DNA of 64,000 nucleotides, from NCBI GenBank assembly GCA_003254905.1, contig QANU01016257.1, positions 369,904-433,903 of the forward strand. Reading direction: 5' to 3'. Below the pieces are notes generated by a model, which made no database searches, had not been told where the DNA came from, and saw nothing but the letters and a program-made list of their open reading frames with translations. This document shows positions 1 to 11,454 of the stretch, piece after piece (positions within the stretch are counted from its first letter, which is position 1; the number at the start of each line of letters is the position of its first letter). Source of the stretch: Nissolia schottii (lineage: Eukaryota > Streptophyta > Magnoliopsida > Fabales > Fabaceae). Both the position numbers and the translations under genes were made by a program.

Positions 1-429
1 AAAAAAAAAAAAAAAAACAAATAATAGAACTGCAAAAGTGAAGTGAAGCATACGCAGCATCATATACATAATTAGAGGTAGAGTATATTCCAAGGAAAGA
101 GAATTTGACTGGCTTAACTATGGCGGTTAGGTTGGACTCATTGGTGAAAGGACGCATTGGATACTTCATGAAATCTATACTAACTTGAATCAATCGAAAT
201 AATATATCAAAGTAGATCTTCTGTCACGTGGTAATGCACAGTTTAAAAGCACTCAAAATTACAAGATTTCTGTTGGTCCGAAGAGCTGTGTTACAAGTAT
301 GTAGGTAGAGTTTTATATTGATGAATAATAAACTAAATGAATAGTATATATTACTATAAGAAAAATGTAGATCTGTAACAAACAATTAAAAAATGAGAGG
401 CAAAAAATTCAGTGAGTAATTAGTGACGG
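1..429. other. AT-rich intergenic edge with poly(A) run
   Basis: The window opens with 17 adenines followed by ordinary AT-rich DNA. I see no open frame, RNA gene or repeat that I can name. The A-run could be the tail of a retroposon lying left of the window, but nothing to its left is visible. Confidence 0.5.
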
Positions 430-1540
430 TTTAGGGAAATATATGATCATTTGCAACATATATTTCGTAGCTAAAGCGTTTAGCAAGAGACAAATCCCTT
501 ACTAATCCCTCGCAAATGGTTAAAATACATATAGTGAGGGACAATCTCATTGATAATCTATAATGATGTAAACTGAATGTCAAACATTGAAGCAAGAGCA
601 ATTCAACTCTACCAATGACAGTAACGAAATTGTCACACAGGACCGTACTCCCAATAGATTTTGAGCACAATACTCTACAAGCTAGAAACAGAACACTGGA
701 GCTTGAAAACAGAGTAGGATTTCAGGGCACAGTGAGAATGGTCTCCCGATCACCAACAACAGCCGCCTCCTCCACGAGCGCACCCGAGGAGGATAAAGGA
801 CGGCTAAGCGTGGTTGTGACCTTCGCTGGCGAGCTGACGGCGACACTCACCTGCAATCGAATCAAGAATTCAGAACAGAGAGGATGAGCTGAAGAGAGAA
901 TTTCAGAGAGGAAAAGATACTCACTACACTCATAGCCTTTCCCATAACAAACTCCTTCCATTTTGAGTTGTTGTGCCTCACTCGTGCGCTCCTGCGCACT
1001 CCCCTTCCTTGCGGTCCTTCTGACTCGTGGCTCTCTTGGCTAACGGTTTCCTTGTAGTGCTCAGCTGGCCACGATCTTTCTTGAGTGTCCCAGCTCTTCT
1101 TTCCTTCTTTGCCCTCGTTATTTATCATTATTCCATCCATACCCTTGCTCGCCGTTACATAACCCCTCACAAATATTAAAGATAATTTGGTGAGAGAAAT
1201 TCCCTCGCTAATCCCTCGCAAAACTTTTAACATCTTACTATTCTTATTAGTAAGGGATTGTTCCTTCACAAATCCCTCACAATATGTCAACGTATTTTAG
1301 CGACAAAATATGTTCTCGCTCTTTCCTCACAAAACACTCATTTTAGACTAAATCCTCCACTCCCCTTTTAGCGAGGGATGCATCTCTCGTTGATCCCTAA
1401 TTAAACTTTTAACATTTCACTTTTCTATTTAGCAAGAGATTGTTCCCTCACTAATTCCTTATGACTCTCTTCAACTAAACTAAATCATTTCACTTTTAGT
1501 GAGGATAAATCCCTCACAAATTGCTTAGCAAACATCAAGT
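430..1540. mobile_element. CACTA-like (En/Spm) element fragment
   Basis: Short motifs of the type 'agcgaggga(t)' / 'atccctcgc', together with 'tagtgacgg', recur in both orientations about a dozen times (for example near 423, 495-515, 1195-1220, 1245-1280, 1370-1400, 1430-1460, 1495-1515). Dense, imperfect, bidirectional 'TAGCGA(C/G)GGA' repeats are typical of the subterminal regions of plant CACTA transposons. I cannot see intact CACTA termini or a 3-bp target duplication, so the boundaries are approximate. Between the repeat blocks, about 720-1130, lies a GC-richer segment that does not look like transposon DNA and may be a captured gene fragment. It has no transposase frame. Confidence 0.4.
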
Positions 1541-2584
1541 TTAAGAAAATCGAATTGGATATCGAATGAGTTAAGACATTAGTTCAGAGGTTCACTAGTT
1601 CAATCGTTTTAACTTAGTTCAACCATAATGTAATAAAATATGTATGTTTTATATAAATATATACATATAATTGATATATGCTACGAAGTAAATAAAAAAT
1701 TACTAGATAATATAACTTTGTATAGCACTTGGTTTGGTCATGTTGTGGCTTTCTAAAAGCTATGAAGCTCATTGAGTTATTTAAAAGTTATTATTGTAAA
1801 ATTATATTAATATTGTTTGATAAAATAATGTAAAAGCGGCAATAAAAATATATAAATCACAAGAATAGTGTTTGGTAAATATATCACAAAGTTACTGTTA
1901 AAATATAAAATAACTATAACAAATATAAATAATAAAAGGAATATTTTTTATTTTCACTTGCCATTAAATTTCTATATTTCATATGATTTAAAAAATTATC
2001 TATGTAAAAAATATCTCAAGCAAGTCTCTTAATTACTTAGACGTAATGTGCAAAAAAATTGAACAATATCATCGGATTACTAATGTTTGATAAATCAATA
2101 TTCATTTCCTTCTTATCAATCTTTGTGTTTAAAGTATTTTTTTACTTGTCAATATTCCATCATTTCTCAGTCCATTATATACATATTTTTATACATAATT
2201 TGAGATTAAATCCTTTAAAATATGAAAAATTAAAACCCCATTCAATCGTCCGTCGAAAGGTTGGCAAAACCAATGACAACAAATGTTAAAATGGCAAGGC
2301 AAGACAACTTTTTTGTATTGAAATTGATACTCTCTTAGTCCCACATTGGTTAAAATAAAAAGTGACAAACAAACCTTTTGTTATAAAATGAAAGGAGTTA
2401 CACATGAATGACTCACACACTTAAATTAAGATTTGAAACCAAATCTTATTTTGGACCCATGAAACATAAATATTTTATTTTTTACTTTATTAATTAATTT
2501 TTTAAATTAATTTTTTATTTTTTAATTAATTAATTAATAATCAATTTCTAAAAGAAGTTAAAAACTTGAAAAAATAACTGAATT
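1541..2584. other. AT-rich intergenic DNA with orphan USE/TATA pair
   Basis: No convincing gene. The only signal I can name is GTCCCACATTG at 2338-2348, close to the plant snRNA upstream sequence element (RTCCCACATCG), followed 33 bp later by a TATAAA at 2382-2387. No known U-snRNA start follows about 30 bp downstream. The rest is very AT-rich, including alternating AATTAATT runs at 2490-2545. Confidence 0.4.
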
Positions 2585-2935
2585 TTATAGTGATGAATTA
2601 GTGACAGACTAGCGACAAAATTCCTTTTGACATATGTCATATACACGTCAAATTAGCTACAAATCAGTCACGGAGTTGAGATGAATATGAGGCAAGGAAT
2701 TTACGAGGGATGAGCGACGATACAATTTCTCAAAAAATTGTGACAATTTCAGGAACAATTTCTATCTTAAAATAACTATAAATTAGCGACGGAATAACGA
2801 CCAATAATTCTGCCGCTAAAATAAATTTGCTATAGATTAGTGACCAAATTGTTTTCAAAGCTAATAAACAAATTCAGAATAGTGATGACTAAGTTGGTTG
2901 CTAACCTGTTGCTAAAATCATTGTTTTAAAGATTT
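2585..2935. repeat. Second CACTA-like subterminal repeat block
   Basis: Motifs such as 'ttagcgacgga', 'tagtgaccaaat', 'actagcgacaaaat' and 'gagggatgagcgac' recur every 20-60 bp. They resemble the subterminal arrays of CACTA elements whose ends carry TAGCGACGG-like repeats. This block may be the other end of the element at 430-1540 or a separate relic. No terminal CACTA or TSD was identified. Confidence 0.35.
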
Positions 2936-5900
2936 TGGGTCAAGATATAATGTTTGATCTGCTTTTGTATCTCACTTAACTCTTTTGATTTAAAATCTCC
3001 TCTATGTAGTTTAGGTTCTTCCTCATTGCTTTATACCCAACATAAAACATGAACAATATTTAGAAACACTACCATTGAATCATAAATTGTTTGATATCAT
3101 ATAAAAAAATTCATATAGTTCAAAAGTTTAAATTATTGAATAAAAACAATCAAATAATTTTATATTATAATAATTCTTTGGAGTAAATGTTAGTTTCGTC
3201 TCTAAAAAATGTATCAATATTTTAAATGGTTCTTAAAAAAAATGTTAACTTAGTTCTTTTATTAATAATTAATTAAAAATTTTAAGGACTAATAAAAATA
3301 ACGTTTTAAAATTCCAAAAGACTTTATTAATACTTTCAATGATACTTTGTTTTTTCTTCCTCTAAAATTACTTAGGATACCAAAACAATTTTTAAGGAGT
3401 AAGTAAACTTAACCCTAATTCTTTGTATCGTATTACCCCGATCAACTTACTCCTAACAACTCTGACTGATTTTCATTGATTGTGACAGTTCAACTAACAC
3501 ATGTTAACACTGAAATAATAATAATAAAAAGGTTATATCAACAACAGAATACCAGCACTGCTAATTATGTCTGAAACCCCTAAACTAAAAAAACGTGTAA
3601 AAAGGGTAAGCGAAGTGTATTTATAATAATAATAATAACAACTGCTCCAACCTCTAATAACAGTTTACAGTACTTCATAGATTCAGACTAGAAAGTGGAT
3701 GAGATCTCCATCACTAAGTCTAATTTCAATCCTCACCAACCCTATTTCTAAAAAGAAAATATCCATACTTTAAATTAAATGAGTTTTTGCATAAGGCTGC
3801 ACATTAAAATATATAAAATTATTAAATTGTTTCAACCTAATAATTTTAGTTTTTGAATAAATAATTCTTGACATTTACAACAATTTTTAACATTAATCAT
3901 GACAACGATCAGATGAAATAAAAAGTTATAGAACTTTTTCGTTTTTACTTTCAATAGCTAATCTAATTTAATGATGTAATAATGTCACATCAAAATTTGT
4001 AGATGCCTATTATTCTCCTCAGTTCTTTAATGATTTTTGATCCCCGGATACTTTTCATGTGGACAATTTTCAGGTGAGATGCTAGCACAATTTTATCAAT
4101 AATATAAATCACGAAAATTGATTGAATCTACTTGAAGCCTTTATCATTATCAGGTAGCCGTTTTAATTAGGTTACTGAAGTTATGGTTTTAGCTAAAATG
4201 GAAATTCCCTACGGCTATCTCTAATTACTTTGTCGATCAACTTTATATTTAATAGAGTTATTAATACTATTTTGGAGCTGTAGTCCAACGACATAGGGGA
4301 GTCGAGCCTATATATAACAACCTTATCATTATTATACAAATTAGGTTTGTAACACTAAAACCAAGCACACGGATATATCCTTGAAAAGCACGACAAAAGT
4401 TGTATAACTAACCATATATTGTCATTGTTATTATTAGAGGAATCGAGTTCGAATATTGAGAATGTAACCATCTCTATTGCGATAGACTATCGCTTTAAGT
4501 GAGTCTTTTAATTTTTTGGTTCGGACACAGTAGGTGGATCGATCAAAAGATCAACTGAATATGTACTAATAGTTAAAAACAAAAAAAATATTATAATTGT
4601 TGAGTTTTGAGTGTAAATGTAAAGTCTCAAAATAGTTAAATTTAGATTAAGCAAATAATATATATTTAAGAAACATTTAATACTTTAAGGTTTTGGCCTT
4701 TTTAGGTTAGTAGTGACCTTTAATTCGTTTTGTGATTATTCACTTGCTTTTTTTTTTTTTAAACAATTTACACTCTCCTTCACTAATTTATGCTCATCGA
4801 TCTTTCTCTCTTATTTTCAGGATAAACAGTGTTGTGATTTTAAATGTGAGTATTAAGTCTCCCACATCGATTAAAAGTAGAACAAATGAGAAATTTAAAT
4901 TAAAAGAATTTAAAAATGGAGTATCTTAAAATTTTTAGTTAAAATATAAAGGTCGACCAACTTTTATAATTTTTTTCACACTCATTTTCCTTAATTTATA
5001 TCACCTAACTCAACTCTAAGTATAATTACATGAGTGAATTAAATTAAGTTCCGCAAAGTTTATGAAAGCATATTACTTATAACCGTAGGATGCTGTGAAG
5101 CATCAAAGTCATAAGATAAAGAAAGAAAATAATTGAAAAAGAAAACAAATAATTAGTGGTATTATAAAATCCAACCGGCATGTGCCTCGCTATTTGTCAA
5201 GAGGATCAAGTATATACCCCACCACCTGTCTATCTAATTTGTCTTTCTTTTGTGGATTCATCAACTTTCTATTACCCTTATCACGTATTTAATATTTTTT
5301 ACTCCCCCCAAGTGTTCAAATTTTATTTTTCTATAAAAAAAGTGAGAAATATTGCTCTCAAAATTTTAGAATTATTGAGCATTAAAAGTTATAATCTTTT
5401 TTGAATAAGTGTGTTTTTTCAAAAATCAAATCTATGTCATCTATACGAAAAATCATTAACACAAGATTGATCAAGTGGTAAGGACAAACGTGTCCCCTTT
5501 TTAAAAGAATATTTGAGAAAGATAAACCTTGTGTCAAAAATAATAATTATAATATCTTGAATTTGATTAGTCGGTCTTATTAGTAATAGAGTCTATATAC
5601 CTTTATAAAAAACTAACAAAATATTTATTCAAAAGATCAAATTACTTATCACTCATCTAATAGCTTATTACTGTTATCAGTAAGTTTGAGGTTTATTCAA
5701 CTCTAACAAAAATTGAACCCAAATGTGTAATTTATCATTTTTCAAGTAGAAGGTAATGCCAACGAATAAATTTTGAATTTAAACAATATTTCAATTTTCT
5801 AGCAGGTGGTGTGTGAGTATACAAATTTTGCAATGGGTCCCTTGGCATGCTATTTGGGGCCAGCTTTCCTCAATAATAGGAACCCTGGCCTTGATGATAC

Positions 5901-6395
5901 TCTGTTCGACTAATCGAGCGATTAAGAGCCAAAAAGTAAATTCCACCATCTTAATATAGAGAGAAATTATTGCAGATTCGTGAGTACTATGTAATAATAT
6001 TGTGCTTACTTTTTTTGGTACATAATAATATCGTGCTTACTTTATTCATATTATGTTTTATTACTAATGATTATTTATTTGGGTCGGTTTGATTTTGTTG
6101 GATTTTGGAGAAAAATATGTTCAAACCAATCATTTTAGATTGGTTCAATTTTGTTCGACTTTAGTTAAATTTTTTTTTATCAAACGCCAACCAAATCAAT
6201 TTGAGCATAATCGGGTTGGTTTGATTCGATTCTTGCGTTTACCCATAAATACATGTTTTTTAAAATATCAAAAAATTAAAAAAGGAAAAAATATGATAAA
6301 ATCACAATAGTTATAATTATCATCAAAATATGACTTATTAATCACATATTTCACTTGTTAATGCTAAATTACTTAAACATAATTAACCATTAAAT
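2936..6395. other. Gene-free AT-rich intergenic DNA
   Basis: All frames are short and I recognise no protein. A USE-like CTCCCACATCG lies at about 4859-4869 without a well-spaced TATA box. A possible SINE-like start is at about 5461 (box-A-like 'gatcaagtggtaagg'), but a box B is not convincing. The stretch 3185-3415 has the 'agtttcgtctctaaaaa / actaataaaaat' flavour of fold-back elements, without clean ends. Confidence 0.4.
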
Positions 6396-6396
6396 G

Positions 6397-6434
6397 TGGC
6401 GTGGTGGTAACTTACCTTATCACTTTATGTGAAC
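6397..6434 (+). repeat. 38-bp direct repeat, left copy
   Basis: This segment starts TGGCGTGGTGGTAACTTACC and recurs at 9261-9298 with a single mismatch. A third partial copy of its left neighbourhood (TTAACCATTAAATGTGGCGTG) sits at about 6437-6458. The two 38-bp copies bracket about 2.8 kb that includes the solo LTR. Confidence 0.85.
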
Positions 6435-6800
6435 AGTTAACCATTAAATGTGGCGTGAAACACCCTAGCTAACTGTTTACGCGTACGTCGCAAACAATGC
6501 TTACTAGGTTGTTATCTGCTTTGGTTGGGGTTACTTTTAGCCCCTAGTTTTACACTTGAAAATATTTCTTACTTGAAAATATGGACCGTTTTGAAACTTT
6601 TTCGTTCTATCCATGTATTTATAAAATATGAGCTTCGCGTCTGACAGAATTTATAATGCAAGCGTTAAGACTTTACACTACACGAATACATCAAACAATA
6701 AGCAAACAAGTGGTCCATAGCATATCATCACCAACATTTACATAGATATTATCTTAAATAATACATACACGTAAGTTTCATAAAAGTACAATACATGGAG

Positions 6801-9260
6801 TGTAACATCCTTAGCCTAGTTCTTTTTATTCTATTTCTTGCTTCATCGTCTTCAAGGTCTTCATCGCGTACATCAAGCCGAAGTCCTGCCTTGCTCACCT
6901 AGAACCATAAAGGAGTGGGTATGAGAACTCTACGTTCTCAGTGGGAAACCTTGGCTGTCGTAACTCATTTTTTAATCTCATTTATGATTCCGCCGCTCAG
7001 GGATCTCTAGATGCCACAATTATACTCATCCCTACTAGTTATTAATATTTAACCTAATCCTGAGCAGCTACCTACCTAACTAAGTGTTTGAGGGAGTCTA
7101 ATCTTTTCGTTACTACGTCATCTGTTTTCTACCTTAGCTCCTAGGGATTCTCAATCAACATTCATCATTCACCACTCATATTATGAGACCGTCCACACGT
7201 GATGCAACGCACATCCTAGGACCGTCCACCCGCGATGCAATGCACATCCTAGGACCGTCCACCCGTATTGCAATGCACATCCTTAAAACCGTCCACCCAT
7301 GATGTATTAGACACCCTGGAACCGTCCACCCGTGATGCATTACGCACCCTAGGACCGCCGTCCGCATGGAATGCCTCCTACACCCTAGGACCGCCGTCCA
7401 CACGGAATGCCATCCACACCCTAGGACTGCCGTCCACTCGGATTGCCATCTACACCCTAGGACTGCCGTCCACAGTTCAACATCCAATATAGCAACCACA
7501 CATATATCATTCAGTCCATATCATTTCCAACCACTATTTCCACAAATACAAAGCAACGATAAGTTCCACAATCAAGCATAGTCATTGCAGTTTAGCAAAG
7601 AATTCACCATTTATAACTTCACATAACTCATGGATACCAATCATGCATTGTCACTAACTTTACCAATCTCATAACATCAAATCCATCATATATAAGAAAC
7701 ATAATCTCATACTAAACATTTCTCGGACATAATAAACATAAATCCAGCAATTAGCAAAACAGAAGTCTGGTTTCTGTCAGAAAATAGCGATCATAAACCA
7801 GAGAGGTCCAAGACCTTATCCCAAGGTTTATAATAGTCCTAAGATCATTTTTCATACTTAAAAATTCAGATTTTGACCCCACAATCACGAAATTACCATT
7901 TTACCTCTTTTCTCCCAAAATTACCATTTTGTCCCCGTAAAAGCCCTATTTTCTTGGGAATTTTAGTTCTCAAAAACCCGATGGACTCAAGACTTGCCCT
8001 TAAGGTTTTTGATAGTTCTAAACCCATATTTTCTGAAAACAAACCCAGTTTTTCAGTCCCAAGCCACGAATTTCCGCCCTTTTTCATAAAAATCCCCGTT
8101 TTCTGTCTGTTTGTTGAGAAATTTATCGGGGACTCCAAAAATCATGAAACTTGACATCCCCACTCAAAATTTCGTGTAGAACCCAAAAATAACATTAGTT
8201 TTTTATGATAAAAATCTCAGCATACAGTTCCCTTTAAAATCATGTCATATGCCTACTGTCGTCTTAGGCGTTCCTAAATTCTGACAGAATCACAGACAGC
8301 ACCAACAGATCCAGACAATCATCAACAACATACATATACATCAAAGTCACATAAAAGAATCCTAACCACATACATATCTACTCATGAAACCACATAGACA
8401 GTGGTTAGAACGGTTTACCCACTTTTTCCTGGTGTCGATGCTTTCTACGACTTCTAGCTTGCTATGGTGCCTTCTAACTCCTCTTGTGCTGAGTTTCCTC
8501 AAGCTTTATCCAAGGATTTTGAGGTTTCTTTGTGAGCTTAGGTTAGGGGATTTCTAAAGAACAGGAACTAGGTTGTGTACAGGAAGTGTCTGAGTCTCTG
8601 TTTTGACTGAATAACAGTCGATTGTGCAATTGGACAGAGCTTTGGCAAGGTTTTCCAATTTTTACACAAATTTTCTGGTTTGGGGGGTATTTATAGGCCT
8701 CTTGGCCGAATTCCTCTTTCCCATTTTGCCCTTGGGGCCAAAATTACCAAAATATCCTTATTTTGTCTTTTTCTTAAATGTCATTTTCATGACTCATTGC
8801 CTTTGAATTGTTGACTTGCCATTTGGGCCAATTTATGGCCATATGTTTTGATGTTTCATGGCTGATTTTGTGGCCAAAATTTTACGGGCTCCAGCAAATC
8901 AATTTTGATCAGGTTTTTATTGTTTTCGGTCCTGGTACTTTGCGTGCGGCTGTTCTAAAAATATTCCGATCACATCCTTGTGATCTCTTAATTTTTCCTA
9001 AGTAATATTCTAGGGTCACTTAGGTATTTATAAATGTTCGTCTATAGCCGTACCTTTTACGGATACTTTAGACGCGCGGTTGTGTTCAGACGGCAAAAAG
9101 GATTTATTCTAGTGTCTGCAGAATTTTGAGAAAACGTACAGAATTATTTCTACAGACATTTTAATCTAAAAGGTCATATTTCTAGTGGTTTATCCTTCAC
9201 TAGAAATTCCTAGGTATTTATTCAGCGATATTTTCACTAAGGAGAAAGCGGGATGTTACA
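6801..9260 (-). mobile_element. Solo LTR of an LTR retrotransposon (2460 bp)
   Basis: The segment begins TGTAACATCC and ends GGATGTTACA, a perfect 10-bp terminal inverted repeat with the TG...CA ends of plant LTRs. The flanking pentamers are TGGAG (6796-6800) and TGGCG (9261-9265), a 4/5 match to a 5-bp target duplication. No gag-pol frame lies on either side, so this looks like a solo LTR rather than a full element. On the minus strand a TATA-like CCTATAAATACC lies at about 8686-8697, which suggests the element is transcribed leftward. Size and style fit Ty3/gypsy LTRs, but without internal sequence the superfamily is inference. It contains the 33/36-bp array at 7188-7474. Confidence 0.7.
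7188..7474 (+). repeat. Tandem array: six 33/34-bp then three 36-bp units
   Basis: Units begin at 7188, 7221, 7254, 7288, 7321, 7354, 7390, 7426 and 7462 (the last partial). Each opens with 'accgtccac' or 'accgccgtccac' and ends 'cctagg'. Almost all unit lengths are multiples of three, so long frames stay open on both strands through the array and give repetitive 11- to 12-residue peptides. These are by-products of the repeat, not evidence of a gene. The array lies inside the solo LTR. Confidence 0.9.
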
Positions 9261-9298
9261 TGGCGTGGTGGTAACTTACCTTATCAATTTATGTGAAC
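9261..9298 (+). repeat. 38-bp direct repeat, right copy
   Basis: This copy abuts the 3' end of the solo LTR and matches 6397-6434 at 37 of 38 positions. Confidence 0.85.
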
Positions 9299-9985
9299 TC
9301 AGTCACTACGAATGGAGTACTCATTGCTATTAACGATGGATACTTTGGACGCAACCAAAAAAAAAACTCAATAATTTAATGTATCTAGCCATTGAAACTA
9401 TAAGGTTGAATACTTTGATCCCTCAAATTCAAAATATGATTGCTTTTTAATCCTACCACAATTTCATTTACAAAAGATACTCTCATGATCTCATTTGTCA
9501 TCGTAAATACTACCACTACTCAATTGCAACCTTATATGTTGTCACAGTCTCATTTAATGTACTAAATCGGTGAAAATGTGATAATAATGAGTTAGAAAAC
9601 TAATTTGACCTAAGATGTATAATTTTAGGGATTAAAAAATTAAATTTAAAATTTCAAAATTTAAAATGTTTCAAACTTACAATCTCAAAGATCAAAACGA
9701 ATATTACCCCATCTCCTTTAGGAACGAATATTACCTCGTCTCCTTTAGGAACTTTAGATGGCCTATCAAGTCGAATTAGTCTAGTGCATTTCTAATATTA
9801 GAGCTAAAAAAACCTTCCAATTTTTTTTGGATTTTTTTACTTGCACTAATATTTAGACTCTACTAATTCATTTTGAAGTACTATGATTGTTACTCTTGCA
9901 TAGGTTTTGGTCTCTCTAGATCTCAAATCCTAGATTTTTTTTAAAAAATGGGACAAACCTGTCTACTACTCGATCAGGTGTTAGA
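9299..9985. other. Gene-free intergenic DNA
   Basis: AT-rich, with no frame or RNA gene recognised. A 27-bp tandem duplication ('gaacgaatattacc..ctcctttag') lies at about 9697-9750. Confidence 0.4.
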
Positions 9986-10612
9986 TCCAATTTGGATAAA
10001 CCCCAATTTAGTCCATGTTATTTTTTAACTCTGACAATTTCACCCCTTTTAAATTTTTCAACTGAGTTAGTTCATATTATTTTTTTATATCGGCCAATTT
10101 AGTTCCTATTATTTTTTAAATCGGTTAATTTCGTCTATTTTAATTTTTTTGGCCAATTTAGTCCCTATAAATTACAAAAATTAGACAAGCTAGTTATTTC
10201 ATTTATCTTTGATATTGAGACTACTAACTTAGAGTGTAATGAAGAGACGTGACACGTTAAAGGCCTATATCACATATTTCATATTAGAAACGACGTCGTT
10301 TTACACAAAGAACAGCGCACCCCTTTAAGTGAAACAATGTCTCTGTCATTTCGCATAAAATAATGTCCACAAAACATGTGCGTGTGCGATGAAAAACATA
10401 CATATATTGATGAAGATATGTTTACAAAAGATGAAAAATAGATGTTTGAGTATTTATATGTCAAAGCATACAAATTTTTTATTGAAATTGATTAAATTAA
10501 AAAGTAACAAGGACTAAAATTGTCAAAAAAATTTAAAAATAATAAAATTGTCTCATTTAAAAAATAACATGAGCTAAATTAATTAATTTTTTTTTTTTAA
10601 GAAGGATAAATT
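9986..10612. mobile_element. Fold-back / MULE-like non-autonomous element
   Basis: The left arm (from about 9990: 'aatttagtccatgttatttttt...gacaatttca') is matched in inverted orientation by the right arm ('aaaattgtctcatttaaaaaataacatgagctaaatt', 10540-10576), and secondary copies of 'aatttagtccctat' follow on the left. Long, AT-rich, internally repetitive inverted ends without coding capacity fit a Mutator-like or fold-back non-autonomous element. I cannot fix the exact ends or a 9-bp target duplication. The unique core contains the palindrome AAACGACGTCGTTT at 10288-10301. Confidence 0.4.
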
Positions 10613-11454
10613 TTCTGACAACAAAGAGTGAGGATTTTCCCTTCCAGTTTTTTAGGTTAATATTATATAGAGATCAAACTTATATAAAAAAAAAAGAAAT
10701 AAAAAACTTGAATTTAGACCATATTGTCTTTTATAACGGTTTGCACGACACAAGTAGCGTCCCCATATGGACGCCGTTATCGTCGCACTTCATTGTCAAA
10801 TTGCCGTCCCCCCTTTATTTTTTTTCAAACGCCTCACTCTCTCTCACTCACCACTTAACTACGAAACATCAACAACAACAACGATAACTCCTACTTTTCC
10901 CTTTACTATCTCTCTTTTTTTCTCTGCATGTTTCCCTTTTCTTACTACTTCCAACACGCATTATTATTATATTAACCATTAACCATTAATTAAATATTAA
11001 ATATTACTAATAAACAAACAAAGTAACCCCGAAAAACAAGCAACAATTGGTTCTGCACTCTCTGCAGTCTGACTAAACGATTTTTCCTCTCTCAGTGCCC
11101 AAATTCCATCTGAACTCTGAAGAACTGAAAACCAAACACCAAAATATCCTCATTCCAATTTTTTTTTTCTGTCGTTTTTCTATTCTCATTTTCCACCGCA
11201 AACCTCGAATTCTCTCTCTTCGCTTCAATTCAATTCATTTCATCTCCCATTCTTCATTCTCGATCCATACAAACTTCGATCTCACTGATCACGGAGAATT
11301 CAGAAACAACAATGGCGGATCGCACATTGAATCATTGCTGAACGCTGTTCGAGCTGTTTTGCAGTGATCAGCATTTTCCGAAAACGCGGTTCGGTGTTCG
11401 AACCTTTTTTTTTTTTTTTTTGGTTTTGGAAGTGGAGCTCGTTTTGGTGTTGAA
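10613..11454 (+). promoter_or_regulatory. Kinesin-5 promoter and 5' leader
   Basis: Upstream of the kinesin start codon, the DNA changes from AT-rich to a CT-rich leader (about 10810-11300, rich in 'tctctctc', 'ttcaattcaattc') typical of plant 5' untranslated regions. The leader has a long T-tract at about 11406-11420 and a short upstream reading frame at 11312-11341. No clear TATA box stands out, and the transcription start cannot be fixed by eye. Confidence 0.5.
11312..11341 (+). CDS. Upstream ORF in the kinesin-5 leader
   Basis: A 9-codon frame plus stop (MADRTLNHC) begins with the context aacaATGGCG, which is a stronger initiation context (A at -3, G at +4) than most upstream ATGs. It ends 113 nt before the kinesin start codon and does not overlap it. 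Such uORFs can reduce main-frame translation while allowing reinitiation. That role is inferred, and whether the mRNA includes this segment is not shown. Confidence 0.4.
   Translation: MADRTLNHC

Noticed and set aside
862..1290. 142-codon minus-strand frame
   Set aside because: It runs through the CACTA-like repeats, and its two ends are repeat sequence. The middle may be a captured fragment, but the whole frame is not a gene.
4856..4930. USE-like CTCCCACATCG as an snRNA promoter
   Set aside because: No TATA box at either 24 or 33 bp and no snRNA sequence downstream.
7176..7581. Overlapping frames of 71-107 codons on both strands
   Set aside because: Explained by the 33/36-bp tandem array, whose unit lengths are multiples of three, inside the solo LTR.
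7873..8154. 93-codon (+) and 81-codon (-) frames
   Set aside because: Inside the solo LTR, overlapping on both strands, with no domain; chance frames.
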